Assembly: GCA_026413225.1 (NCBI GenBank)
Contig: CM048575.1
Coordinates: 3,314,001 to 3,378,000, forward strand
Length of the DNA: 64,000 bases
Direction of reading: 5' to 3'
Source: Otis tarda
Taxonomy: Eukaryota; Chordata; Aves; Otidiformes; Otididae
A program made the translations under genes and the position numbers. Shown piece after piece: positions 35,901-43,648 of the stretch. Every line of letters starts with the position of its first letter. The stretch's first letter is position 1. The notes beneath the pieces are model-generated. The model saw nothing but the letters and a program-made list of their open reading frames with translations, did not search any database and was not told the origin of the DNA.

Positions 35901-36513
35901 CCTCTTGCCGCCTTCTTCAGCCTTGACCTGGGCAGGACTGCTGTCAGGGCCGGCGCATCCTCGCCCAGGACGTTTCCCCTGCAGTGGGATGACAGTGCCC
36001 TTGCGAGAGAGACTGCTGCCCTGCTCTGCTGCTGCCTCCATCCTTCCCCTGTTAGGGAAATCCTCCTCTTTTCCTTCCTCCCCACCTCTCTTCAGGATTT
36101 GCTGACAGCTGGACCTGGTTCCCAGCTGCTCATCACCCAGCAGTGTTCCCAGCACCACGTGGGGGTCTGGGGCTGAACCCCCGTGCTGCAGGCAGGGCAG
36201 GATGCAGGGATGCCCTGGGATGCTGCAGTTTCGTGCAACCCTTTGCAGTTTAGCCCTGCTTTCACACCCGACTGTGCTGCTTCAGCTGTCGGTGTCCTGG
36301 GCACAGCCCGGCTCAGTGGGAGGGGTTCGGGCATCCAGCTGCGCACAGCTGGCGGTACTCACCAGCGCTCCTCTCCCCTCCTTGCAGGAGATCGACGGGA
36401 AAGCCCTGCTCTTGCTGCGGAGTGACATGATGATGAAGTACATGGGGCTGAAGCTGGGGCCAGCCCTGAAGCTCACTTACCACATCGACAAGCTAAAGCA
36501 AGGCAAGTTCTGA
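17669..36513 (+). CDS. SCMH1: SCMH1, Scm-like Polycomb protein, C-terminal eight coding exons (partial gene)
   Basis: SCMH1 is a nuclear Polycomb-group protein that associates with PRC1 and takes part in transcriptional repression. Coding exons seen: 17669-17901, 18461-18587, 19618-19818, 20486-20671, 26661-26792, 33060-33263, 34414-34556 and 36388-36513. All introns are GT-AG, the phases join without a break, and 449 full residues plus a stop result. Order of parts: a Lys/Arg-rich linker with AT-hook-like stretches (first two exons), the SLED domain (third and fourth exons), a Ser/Pro-rich linker (fifth and sixth), and a C-terminal SAM domain (last two) that in this family mediates polymer contacts with other Polycomb SAM proteins. 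The first exon enters in phase 1 from an upstream exon that should encode the end of the second MBT repeat; no MBT coding was found in the window. The paralogue SCML2 is a less likely identity, given the close match along the whole SLED-SAM part and the CTPS1 neighbour. Confidence 0.96.
17902..18460 (+). other. SCMH1 intron
   Basis: GTAAAA to TTTTTCTGCAG, 559 bases. No further feature seen. Confidence 0.9.
18461..18587 (+). CDS. SCMH1: SCMH1 exon: Pro/Thr/Ser-rich linker
   Basis: The acceptor is TTTTTCTGCAG and the donor is GTAAGG. The exon has 42 codons plus one base (phase 1 end). It begins [11 protein letters not shown], continuing the basic stretch of the previous exon, and then becomes Pro/Thr/Ser-rich, with the family-typical run [15 protein letters not shown]. 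It links the basic region to the SLED domain and is probably unstructured. Confidence 0.95.
18588..19617 (+). other. SCMH1 intron
   Basis: GTAAGG to CATCTTGGCAG, 1030 bases. No further feature seen. Confidence 0.9.
19618..19818 (+). CDS. SCMH1: SCMH1 exon: first half of SLED domain
   Basis: The exon has split codons at both ends (phase 1 to phase 1) and 66 full codons. It encodes [18 protein letters not shown] and continues through the Cys/His-containing segment [13 protein letters not shown]. This is the start of the Scm-like embedded domain (SLED), which in the relative SCML2 binds DNA. It is very highly conserved compared with the flanking linkers. Confidence 0.96.
19819..20485 (+). other. 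SCMH1 intron
   Basis: GTGAGA to TCTGTCTCCAG, 667 bases. It splits the SLED domain coding. No further feature seen. Confidence 0.9.
20486..20671 (+). CDS. SCMH1: SCMH1 exon: second half of SLED domain
   Basis: The acceptor is TCTCCAG and the donor is GTAGGA; the exon runs phase 1 to phase 1 with 61 full codons. It encodes [18 protein letters not shown] and the helix [18 protein letters not shown], completing the SLED domain. It then runs into a His-rich tail ([17 protein letters not shown]). The last split Gly codon can join equally well to the exon at 26661 or, by skipping it, to the exon at 33060. Confidence 0.95.
21750..21801. repeat. Tandem duplication, two copies of about 26 bases
   Basis: The unit AGGGGAAGGGATTAGCA followed by a short variable part and GGTCTC occurs twice head to tail (21750-21774 and 21775-21801). 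Confidence 0.85.
23440..24300 (-). mobile_element. Ancient LINE relic (CR1/L3-like reverse transcriptase)
   Basis: In the - strand frame that ends at 23892 the residues [13 protein letters not shown] match RT motif A (consensus YLDLSKAFDTVxH). Downstream on the same strand, near 23760, a diverged ILEPSVI-YFYE segment corresponds to the motif B region SILGPLLFNIFINDL. Near 23680 a degenerate SADI stands where FADD is expected. Stops and frameshifts are many. The order and spacing of the three motifs fit a LINE. The borders are uncertain, and similar sequence may continue to about 25150. Confidence 0.65.
26661..26792 (+). CDS. SCMH1: SCMH1 exon: 44-codon Ser/Pro-rich exon, possible cassette
   Basis: The exon is flanked by CTTTTCCTAG and GTGAGC and is exactly 132 bases, phase 1 to phase 1, so including or skipping it keeps the frame. 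It encodes a Ser/Pro/Gly-rich segment with [20 protein letters not shown], which has several Ser-Pro sites. The commonly described mammalian SCMH1 isoform, as I remember it, joins the flanking exons directly. This exon may therefore be alternative, or fixed in some lineages. The open frame and both splice sites support it; there is no transcript evidence here. Confidence 0.8.
26793..33059 (+). other. SCMH1 intron with CR1
   Basis: GTGAGC to GCGTTCCAG. It contains the CR1 at 29480-30062. The flanks (27300-28300 and 30780-32330) are CpG-poor and contain open frames without recognisable domains. Confidence 0.85.
29480..30062 (-). mobile_element. CR1 LINE 3' fragment, young-looking
   Basis: On the - strand it runs from the [13 protein letters not shown] segment (near 30060) to the 3' end at 29480, which finishes with three short ATTCTATG-like units. 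It lies in the SCMH1 intron before the exon at 33060, antisense to the gene. It is very similar to the + strand copy at 60705-61196 but lacks that copy's internal gap. Confidence 0.93.
33060..33263 (+). CDS. SCMH1: SCMH1 exon: Ser-rich linker before SAM
   Basis: The acceptor is GCGTTCCAG and the donor is GTAAGA; the exon runs phase 1 to phase 1. It begins [10 protein letters not shown], matching the family, then enters a fast-evolving Ser/Arg/His-rich linker ending ALRRLSSGG. It is probably disordered. The extra short exon found after this one in some mammalian isoforms was not seen in the following intron. Confidence 0.93.
33264..34413 (+). other. SCMH1 intron
   Basis: GTAAGA to GTTCCCCTCAG, GC-rich, 1150 bases. 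The extra exon of some mammalian isoforms was not found here. Confidence 0.85.
34414..34556 (+). CDS. SCMH1: SCMH1 exon: start of SAM domain
   Basis: The exon begins in a split Gly codon, encodes [20 protein letters not shown], and then enters the SAM domain at [18 protein letters not shown]. It ends in phase 0 after FRKH. The donor GTAAGC is followed within a few bases by a GT-rich repeat (34566-34620). Confidence 0.96.
34557..36387 (+). other. SCMH1 last intron
   Basis: GTAAGC to CTCCTTGCAG. It interrupts the SAM domain. It starts with the GT-rich repeat; the rest shows nothing recognisable. Confidence 0.9.
34566..34620 (+). repeat. GT-rich microsatellite beside SCMH1 SAM exon donor
   Basis: An imperfect run of TG/TATG/CG units starts ten bases after the donor of the exon ending at 34556. 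It is transcribed as a GU-rich element. Confidence 0.85.
36388..36513 (+). CDS. SCMH1: SCMH1 terminal coding exon: end of SAM domain and stop
   Basis: After CCTTGCAG the exon encodes [20 protein letters not shown] and [20 protein letters not shown], ends in Phe, and stops at TGA 36511-36513. These are the last helices of the SAM domain; the protein ends directly after it, as in other Scm-family members. Confidence 0.97.
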   Translation, partial: EIDGKALLLLRSDMMMKYMGLKLGPALKLTYHIDKLKQGKF

Positions 36514-37431
36514 AAGGACGCTTGGCAGGACGGATCCTGGAAGCTCCGCTCCTGGCCACCCATACCCGCGCTCGCCTGCCGACAGGTACGCATGCACACA
36601 CACCCATTTACGCCGCAGACGGACACCTCGCCGACACCCCGGCCCCGCTGCGGGGGTCCAGCCGCCCGCCCGCCCCCGCGCCAGCAGCCAGGCCCCAGCA
36701 GGTGCTTGGGAGGAGGCTGGCACGCAGTTGGCCCTGCGGCTTCGCACCGGACCCAGTCGTGGGCGTCGTGTCAGAAGCGGAGAGGCTCTCCCTGCGGCCC
36801 AGCTGGCGCTTCTGCGTGGGCTCCCGGTCCTGCTTCCCTGGGATGGAGCAGCGGCTCTGGGCAGAGCCCGTGGGGACTGGGTGCTCGTGCCGGCTCCTCT
36901 CCCTCTCGCTGTGGCTCCTGCGCTCCCGGCCTCGCCTGCTCGGGGCGGCCGTCGGCTCCCGACCCCTCAGAGGAGCGGTGGGCCGGTGAGGCTGAATGCT
37001 CCGCGCTTCACTGAGCAGCCCGGCTGCGATGGGGCCGGTGCCCCCGACCCACGCTCGGCCCCCGTGGCACCGTGGCAAGCTCAGAGCAACGACCCCCCAC
37101 CTCCCCATCCCCACACCCCCCCATCCCTCCCATTCCACACCTGGGGGTAGCCCAGCCTGCCCGGCCCGGGGCCCACTCATCTGCCGAGCTCTGCACACCC
37201 CTCTGTGCCCAGCCTCCATCCCACCGGGGATGCCGGGCCAGGGACGGAGGCCTTCATATTTATTTCTGACGGGGAAGGCCGCGGGGTGGCACGCAGCGCT
37301 GCCCGGCAGCACGGAGCGAGCTGTGGGAGAGCCGACGAGCGTGGCTGGGTCTGGCGTAGCCGTGGCAAGGACAGGCCTGGGTCAGCGTTGGCGGCTGGCT
37401 GGATGCTGCAGGACTCAACTGATTCTTCGCT

Positions 37432-37433
<2 letters not shown>

Positions 37434-37462
<29 letters not shown>
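37434..37462 (+). repeat. T29 homopolymer in SCMH1 3' UTR
   Basis: An uninterrupted run of 29 T is followed by more T-rich sequence to 37496. Its length may vary and is prone to sequencing error. Confidence 0.85.
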
Positions 37463-37464
<2 letters not shown>

Positions 37465-38316
37465 ATTATTTTTTTTCTTTTTAATTTTTTTTAATAAGGA
37501 GTTGTCTGTTTAAAATGAAATGATTTTTCTACCTGTTGCTGAACTCGCAGCTCTTGGAGATTTTTTTTTTTTAGCCAGAAATGCAAAGGTTCGTCTTCCA
37601 GGGGCTCTCCTGGGTCCTCTGGGGTTTCGGTCCGTCCCAGCTCAGCGCGTGCAAGAGGGCGTTGGGTCTGACAAGTCAGAGGATCCCGCTGTGGTGACCT
37701 GTCCCTTCGTTGCTCTTCGTGTGAGGGCTTTCCCCGACCCGGGGCGCCTGTTTGTTTCAGACACTCTGATGTATTTATTTTTGATGGCACTTGGGCAGTG
37801 ACCCGCTGTCCCAGACACGGCACCGCAGCTGCAAGAGGAGGAGCGGAGCGGAGGCCTCGCCGCCGCCGTGTGCCCCGGGCAGCGGCCTCGAGGCTGCCTG
37901 GGGGGACTGCTGCCCGTCCCCTGGAGCATCGCCTGCCCCGGCCCGGGGCGAGCCGGGGAAGGGCTGACAGGGCGAGGCCAGCGGAGGTGAGGGCCGGCCC
38001 GGGTGCGTGCCCACGCGTGCCCCCACGGCACGCACCTCCTTTCTGCAGTGACCAAAGGGCTGGGACGAGGAAATCTCCGCTGCAAGCACTTCCTCCTCCT
38101 CCTCCTGTCCTTAGCTCACCTGCTGTGCATCCAGAGCAGCATCTCACGCTCTTCCCTGCCAACCTCGAGGCCCTGGCCAGCGGCAGAACGGGCCCGCGCC
38201 CTGAACAAGTCCCGTCTCTTGCTCTGGGTCAGGTTTACCCCTAAGGGGAAAAGTTGCAAAAAAAAAAACCACAAAACACAAACCCACAAACAAACACCAC
38301 CCCCAACCTCCAAAGT

Positions 38317-38322
38317 AATAAA
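38317..38322 (+). terminator. Poly(A) signal AATAAA, likely SCMH1 end
   Basis: A canonical AATAAA is followed by a T/GT-rich stretch (GCTTTTTGTTGT, then GTCTGTGCTG), the usual downstream element. An A/C-rich run precedes it (38257-38310). A second AATAAA at 38541-38546 is a possible distal alternative. Confidence 0.6.
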
Positions 38323-38540
38323 GCTTTTTGTTGTACAGCAAAGTCTGTGCTGCAGTCCCTGCTGCTGCACCAGGGTGGGCGGGGGCGGGGGGGGGTCCAG
38401 CCGCTCACAGGGCCCTGGCACTCTGGGAAGGCCTGGGACGGCCTTCGTTTTTACCCGGCACTGATCCCGCTGCAGACAGGTCCCTGTGCGGGGTCAGCCA
38501 GTGCTCTCCTCCGCACTTATTTTACGTTGGTTTGTTTATA

Positions 38541-38546
38541 AATAAA
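38541..38546 (+). terminator. Possible distal SCMH1 poly(A) signal
   Basis: A second + strand AATAAA sits in an AT-rich context (TTTATAAATAAAAGG), about 220 bases after the first. The downstream GT element is weaker. It could mark an alternative SCMH1 end. Confidence 0.35.
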
Positions 38547-38559
38547 AGGAAAACTGAGC

Positions 38560-40250
38560 TCCTCCCCGCTGGGTGTGCGTGCGCTGATGGGAGTGCTGGG
38601 CTGGGCCCTGGCAGCGTCTCCCATGGGCGCTGCGGGGGGGCCGCGGGGACAGGGAATGGGACGTTGGTCACTGTTGTCCTCGAGCGTTGCTTGGTTTCAT
38701 GTGGAGCAGCTGAGCGCTGCTCTCCGGGACGGTTTCGCCCAGGGGCATCCCTGCCTGAGAAGCACTGCAGGAGGGGCTCCACCACCACACACTGAACACC
38801 CCCCACACCCCCCCAGCCTCCCCAGCGCCAGGTCCTGGTGCAGCAGCGTGGTTGCTCCCAGGGACGCGTGGGATGGCAGCGGGGTGGGCAGGGGCTTTTG
38901 CATTTCTTTGGGGGTGGCGGGGCAGGAAGCAGCCCCCCCAGTTGCAGTTCCTGACTCCGCGACCACACACCCCCCCTCAAACCTGCCCCCAGGCAGGGAA
39001 CAGCGGGTGGGTGAACACAGGTTGGGTGACCACCGCCCGCAGCCAGACGTGGGCACGAGGCAGGGAGGGGGAGCCCAGCTGAGCCCCGAGCTCCTTCGCG
39101 CCTCACCAGCACAGACCATTGCCGTGACCTTGGACCCCACATCTGGGCAGCTGCAGGGCAGCCAGGAGCCCCCGGGAGCTGTCGGAGGGCAGCTCCGTGT
39201 CCCACAGGGAGGGGGTGGGCAGCAGAGGGGCTCAGCCAGGCCCCACAGGGCATTCGGGGCACCCACAGCGCACGGTGGGGTGCTCTGCTCGTGTCCCGGG
39301 GCTCGGCCAGGCTGGAACTCCAGCAGCAGCACCCCACGGGGGGTGAAGCCAAGGAGTGGGCGGGTGGGGGGGGGTCTCACCTTCACGTGCGGTGGGCCTG
39401 GGCTTTGGGTCCTGGCTCGAGCTGCGCCAGGAGCACCGTGTGCCACCCGCTAGGGGCGGGCGGTGAAGGGACGGCGCTGGGGGCTGAAGGCAGCAGAGAT
39501 GCCCAGCCCCAGGGAGGGCAATCGGGTGGGTGCTGCTGGGGAGAAGGGGCTTGGCTGGTCCTGGAGGTCCGGCACCGGGCGGGCTGGGGTGGGAGGAGCA
39601 CCCCAGCTCTCTCCTGCAGCCTTGGGGCTCGCCGGGCACCTCTGTTGGGGTGCCTCTGGGCCAGCCTCGCCCCTTGGACCACTTGCCCACAGCGCGAGGC
39701 TCCCAGCCCAGGCTGACGGGGACCTGCAGCTCCACCGTGCCAGCACCCAGCCCCGTCCCCCCACAGCCAGCGTCTCCTCCCGGGACAGCCGCGGGCACGA
39801 GCGTGTCCCTGCCCGCAGCGGGGCGGGCGTGGGGGAGCGGGGCCGGGGGGAGCGGGGCCGGGGGGTCCCAGCCGGCTGCAGCCAGGACGCAGCCAGGTGG
39901 GGGGGGGGGGGGGCGGCCAGAAAGCGCTTCCCCGCTCCCCACCAGAGCCCGACCCTGCTGCCCAGGGGCCCGTGGGCCTCGGGCCCAGCTGAGGGTGGCC
40001 CCGAAAACTCGTCCCCAGGGCCGCTCGGGGCAGGGGGAGCCGGTTACTCAGCCCCCGGCCGAGGCTGCTCCTGCGTGGAGCCCCGCACCGCCGAGCGCCA
40101 GCCGCGCGCGCAGCGTGCAGACGTGCATTGGGAAATGCACATCTACAAACCACTGCAAATACAGCCAGCAAACGTCTTCCAGCTTACAGTGGATTAATTT
40201 AGAATTAGACAGTGTAGTTGGGTCCTTTTTCTCCCTCTGAACTTTGGGTC
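38560..40250. other. GC-rich block between SCMH1 and CTPS1
   Basis: The block has high GC, G runs and overlapping open frames on both strands, none with a recognisable domain, codon pattern or splice sites. A 15-base unit AGCGGGGCCGGGGGG is repeated twice at about 39836-39865, and 15 G stand at 39899-39913. SLFNL1, which lies between the two genes in mammals, was not recognised. Confidence 0.6.
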
Positions 40251-40292
40251 CTCTGTGGAGGTAATAGAGCAAGCCTGGGGCTAGCTGCTCAT

Positions 40293-40298
40293 TTTATT
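40293..40298 (-). terminator. Distal CTPS1 poly(A) signal candidate
   Basis: On the - strand this reads TGTAATAAAATGAGC. It would give a 3' UTR of about 3.3 kb. Signal strength alone does not decide between this, 41291-41286 and 43296-43291. Confidence 0.3.
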
Positions 40299-41462
40299 AC
40301 AAATACGATTTAATGAGCAAGTGAGCTGCGCAGTTTTGGCCAAAACCAAACCATTTCAGGAGACAGAAAACGAACCTGTGCTGCAGACACGGAATGATCT
40401 CACGCTGCTGCAGGACCAGCCGAGCCTGGCCCATGTTTGTTCAGGACAGAGATCTCCATTCAGTTGATAATTTTTTGCAGACTGCTTTAACTGGCACGCA
40501 CAAAGAACGCTCAGAGCTTTCCTGGCTAAAAGCAGCTTTACAGCATGTATTTAGAATAACTGCAGACTAAAGCACGACAGGGCTGCGGAAAAGATCACTT
40601 AAGATGAGACAGGACAGCATTTAATTAAGTTTGGCATAAGATAACACGGGAGTTCAGACTCAGCCAGGCTCGAGCCGTACAGCTTTCTGCAAACTGTAAT
40701 GAGCTGAGGAGTTCTGAACGTACAACACTTCCGACAGCCGAGATCCTTTCTTCCTTTCTTCTGAATTACCAGAGACCAAAAACTGCGTGGCTTGTACTGC
40801 AGCAAGAGGCAGGAAAAACAAAAAGCGAGTGCATTTCCCACCCCAGAGCTGCAAAGCTGAGCTGGTCGTCGCAGGACAGCGCGCATCTGCAAACTGAGCC
40901 GGGTAACACTGGAGGCAAAGCGCGAAGCCCCTCCCGCAGGAAACAGCGCTTTGTATTGCGTCGAGCGCGGGACACGCGGCTCTGCCGAATTATAAAAAAA
41001 GAAAACAAAACAAAACAAAAAAAAGGCAACGGAAGGCTCCGCTTCCACTCAACAACAACAAAAAAAACAAAAGCACCATGAACTGCTCAGTCCAAGGCAA
41101 ATCACAACGGGAGCTTTTAAAGGCAGCACCTGACAGTAGTTCACTGTCTTCTCTGCACCTCCCCCTTGATGCAAGGAGTTGAGGTTTCCCAGCCCAGGAA
41201 GCAGCACCAGCAAACACTGGCACGGAAAAGCCTAACAGTTGCACCTCATTTCGGGCCACGATGGGCTTTCCTGACAGTTTTGCTTTTTATTTGTTCACAT
41301 AATCCAAGTCAAATGCATCCCCGCAGAGTGGCGTGTCACAGTCAGAGCTGATCGTGTTCCAGATTAACTCTACTCCAGGACGATTTTCCTGGTTAAAAGT
41401 TCATTGCTGGCAATGAATGCACCAAGACCAACAGTGCCAAATGTTTTTAAATACTATTGAAG

Positions 41463-41487
41463 AAAAAAAAAAAAAAAAAAAAAAAAT
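41463..41487. repeat. A25 homopolymer
   Basis: Twenty-five A on the + strand, T in the CTPS1 direction. No retrogene body precedes it. Confidence 0.85.
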
Positions 41488-43290
41488 CAGAACAGAACAA
41501 AATGTCCGCCCCCCTCCAAATAATGCATAAAGCTGAACAGACCCATCCTCGGCAGCACAGCACAACTGAGCAACCCCCAAAATCTAGTGTCATCCATGAA
41601 ATTCCACCAGTAAATAACAGAGACTGCTGAGGGAGCAGAAAAGGCTGGAAAAAGCAACGCAACTGTCAGTGTCCAAGATACAAACTCATGCCAGCACTCA
41701 TGGCAGTGCACTTCCTTTCTAGTGCATGGTAGAGGAAGCGTGCAACTGCATTCTCCCCAACACAGCAAATCCCATCCCCAAATCTGCTGTTTATCTCCAA
41801 GATTGTGCTAACTGAAGAAAGTCGAGGTGCATGTGCTGCAATGAGCTCTCCAGAAACAACCAGAATCTACACAGAAAACAAACACAGGATAGAAGAGTTG
41901 AGGAAATAAAGGGACAGGATTTCATAACAAAAATTATAAAACCATAACTTAAAAAAGCCCAAAGCTGACAGTGTTCAAGCTATTGCTGTAAGAATGCCTG
42001 GAAAAATCTAAGGAAGGCTCTTCTCTTCAGCGAAGACACACCTGGGGACAGAGAAAAGGAGCAGGAATTACTGACGGGGAAGAGCAACGGGCTGGAACTG
42101 CACAGCGTGCTGAAGTCCGAGTCTGACACAGGTCACCCCAGACAAACGTAACACGTGGGAGCTGCCCACGCTCCTCGTCCAGGACAGACTGTGCCTGTCA
42201 GTTTTACAGGGGCACTACGGCAACATTAACACCGGCTATCACCCCCTAGAAGTCAACGTTTAAATAAAATGCAGGGAGCAAGCACTGTTAAGCTAAGAAT
42301 TAACTTCATGCCCTTCCCAGCACCCCCCGTTGCTGGTACCAAAGGAGAATCTTCCTTTTGTTGCAGCTATGAAGAGGCAGCTGAGCTGAGCTGTGTCCCG
42401 GCCGGCCAGTCAGCGAGACAGGGGACACCACACCAGCCAGCGTCACCTTCCCCACAACTGCATTTGGGAACAGCCTCCAAGCTGCTGGGGATCACCGCAG
42501 TGCCCGGACCTGCCGCATCAGGGAGCGCACGGGATATCCTCAGTGAGCCAGAAGTTTGGAGTGTCTTCAGGAAGATAAGAATTTACAGAGAGGGTTCTTC
42601 AGCTTTTAGTTTGCTGTTGTAGCAGCTCGGGAACAACCCCACACCCAGCCATCCCAGCTGTCTTCAGCACTGCTAAGGCCCAGTCTCGTGACCTGGGGTG
42701 GGGAACTACTTCTGTGCTAGACCTGTGCTAACCCTCGTTCTCACTCTGCAGTTAAATTTGGAAGCATCTGTTATGTGAAGAAAGGGGGAAGGAGAGAAGG
42801 GGGAGGAGGCATTCAGCAATAAACCCCTGCTCTCACTCGACGTGCGCGTACACAAATGCTGCTTAACTCCTCCAAAAACACCACCCACAACCAGCCAGAG
42901 CAGAAGGGAAGAGTGTTCTGCCCACAATCACCTGCCACACAAGGGGAGAACTCATTTCAAAATTAAGCCCGCCTTTTTTGCTGGTGAAGTTTGAATGCTA
43001 GGGTTTAGTGTCCCCCATCCCAGACTGGATTATATACATCCAGTTATACACATCCAGTTTCTGCATCCACGTAACATCTGCAGCAGCTACTGCAGCGCAG
43101 AGCTCAAGCCCACTGGTTTGACAGAGAAACCTGCTCCGTCAAGAGACGGGGGAGAACGGCCATCTCAAAAGTGTTCTTTGGCAAAGGCGAGAGACTGCCC
43201 CCAAAACACCAAACTTTCTAAATCCAGTAACCCCTTGCTCAGCTTTGCCTCCATTTTCAGGAATGTGTGCTATAATTGCACTTTTTTTTC

Positions 43291-43296
43291 TTTATT
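43291..43296 (-). terminator. Proximal CTPS1 poly(A) signal candidate
   Basis: On the - strand this reads AATAAA, about 270 bases after the stop codon, followed by an A-rich run and then a GCACACATT stretch. It is the first canonical signal downstream of CTPS1. Confidence 0.45.
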
Positions 43297-43563
43297 TGGA
43301 TTTAATCTCCAACTCCCACGTGTATTTTTATATTTTATTACATGTCAATTTGCTAAGGAAATACCCACCCACATCTGTAACACAGACAGGAGGTGCTCCG
43401 CATCCCTCAGCACAGCTGGAACACATGTGTGAGCACCAACACTTTTCATGGTGTGCCAGTTTTCTACCAACCAATATGAAACATTCAGATGGCAGGAGGA
43501 AAGACTGGGCAAGGAATTTTTTCCCTAAGGAAGGAGGTTGAGGTCATTACAAGTTACCAGGAA

Positions 43564-43648
43564 TCAGTCGTGATTGACTGATGGAAACTTCAGCTCTGTT
43601 ATCTCCAAGTCAGGCGAGCTGCTGCCACTTCTGTCGCTGTAGGTGTCC
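43564..43648 (-). CDS. CTPS1: CTPS1 last coding exon: Ser-rich tail and stop
   Basis: After CTCTGCAG the exon encodes [20 protein letters not shown] then FPSVNHD and stops at TGA (43566-43564). The serine cluster is the C-terminal region phosphorylated in vertebrate CTPS1 (GSK3-type sites are described). This tail is an established regulatory segment. Confidence 0.96.

Larger units (their letters stand above)
36514..38345 (+). other. SCMH1: SCMH1 3' untranslated region (inferred extent)
   Basis: There is no splice acceptor or coding continuation after the stop. The stretch starts GC-rich, then has a 29-base T run at 37434-37462 followed by further T/AT-rich sequence to about 37500. It ends at the first good AATAAA with GT/T-rich sequence behind it. 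The extent is inferred from the poly(A) signal only. Confidence 0.6.
40250..43563 (-). other. CTPS1: CTPS1 3' UTR and 3' flank, end not resolved
   Basis: Non-coding sequence follows the CTPS1 stop. On the - strand, AATAAA signals are at 43296-43291, 41291-41286 and 40298-40293, so the 3' UTR may be about 0.3 kb or more than 3 kb. There is an AAAAC-rich patch at 40993-41027 and a 25-base A run (T in the CTPS1 transcript) at 41463-41487. No splice sites with coding sense were found. Confidence 0.45.

Noticed and set aside
38522..40240. Several long open frames (up to about 290 codons) on both strands
   Set aside because: High GC makes stops rare. The frames overlap on both strands, are low-complexity (Pro/Gly/Ala/Arg) and have no domain or splice signals.
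41463..41487. A25 run as the tail of a processed retrogene
   Set aside because: There is no coding or RNA-like body next to it and no visible target-site duplication.
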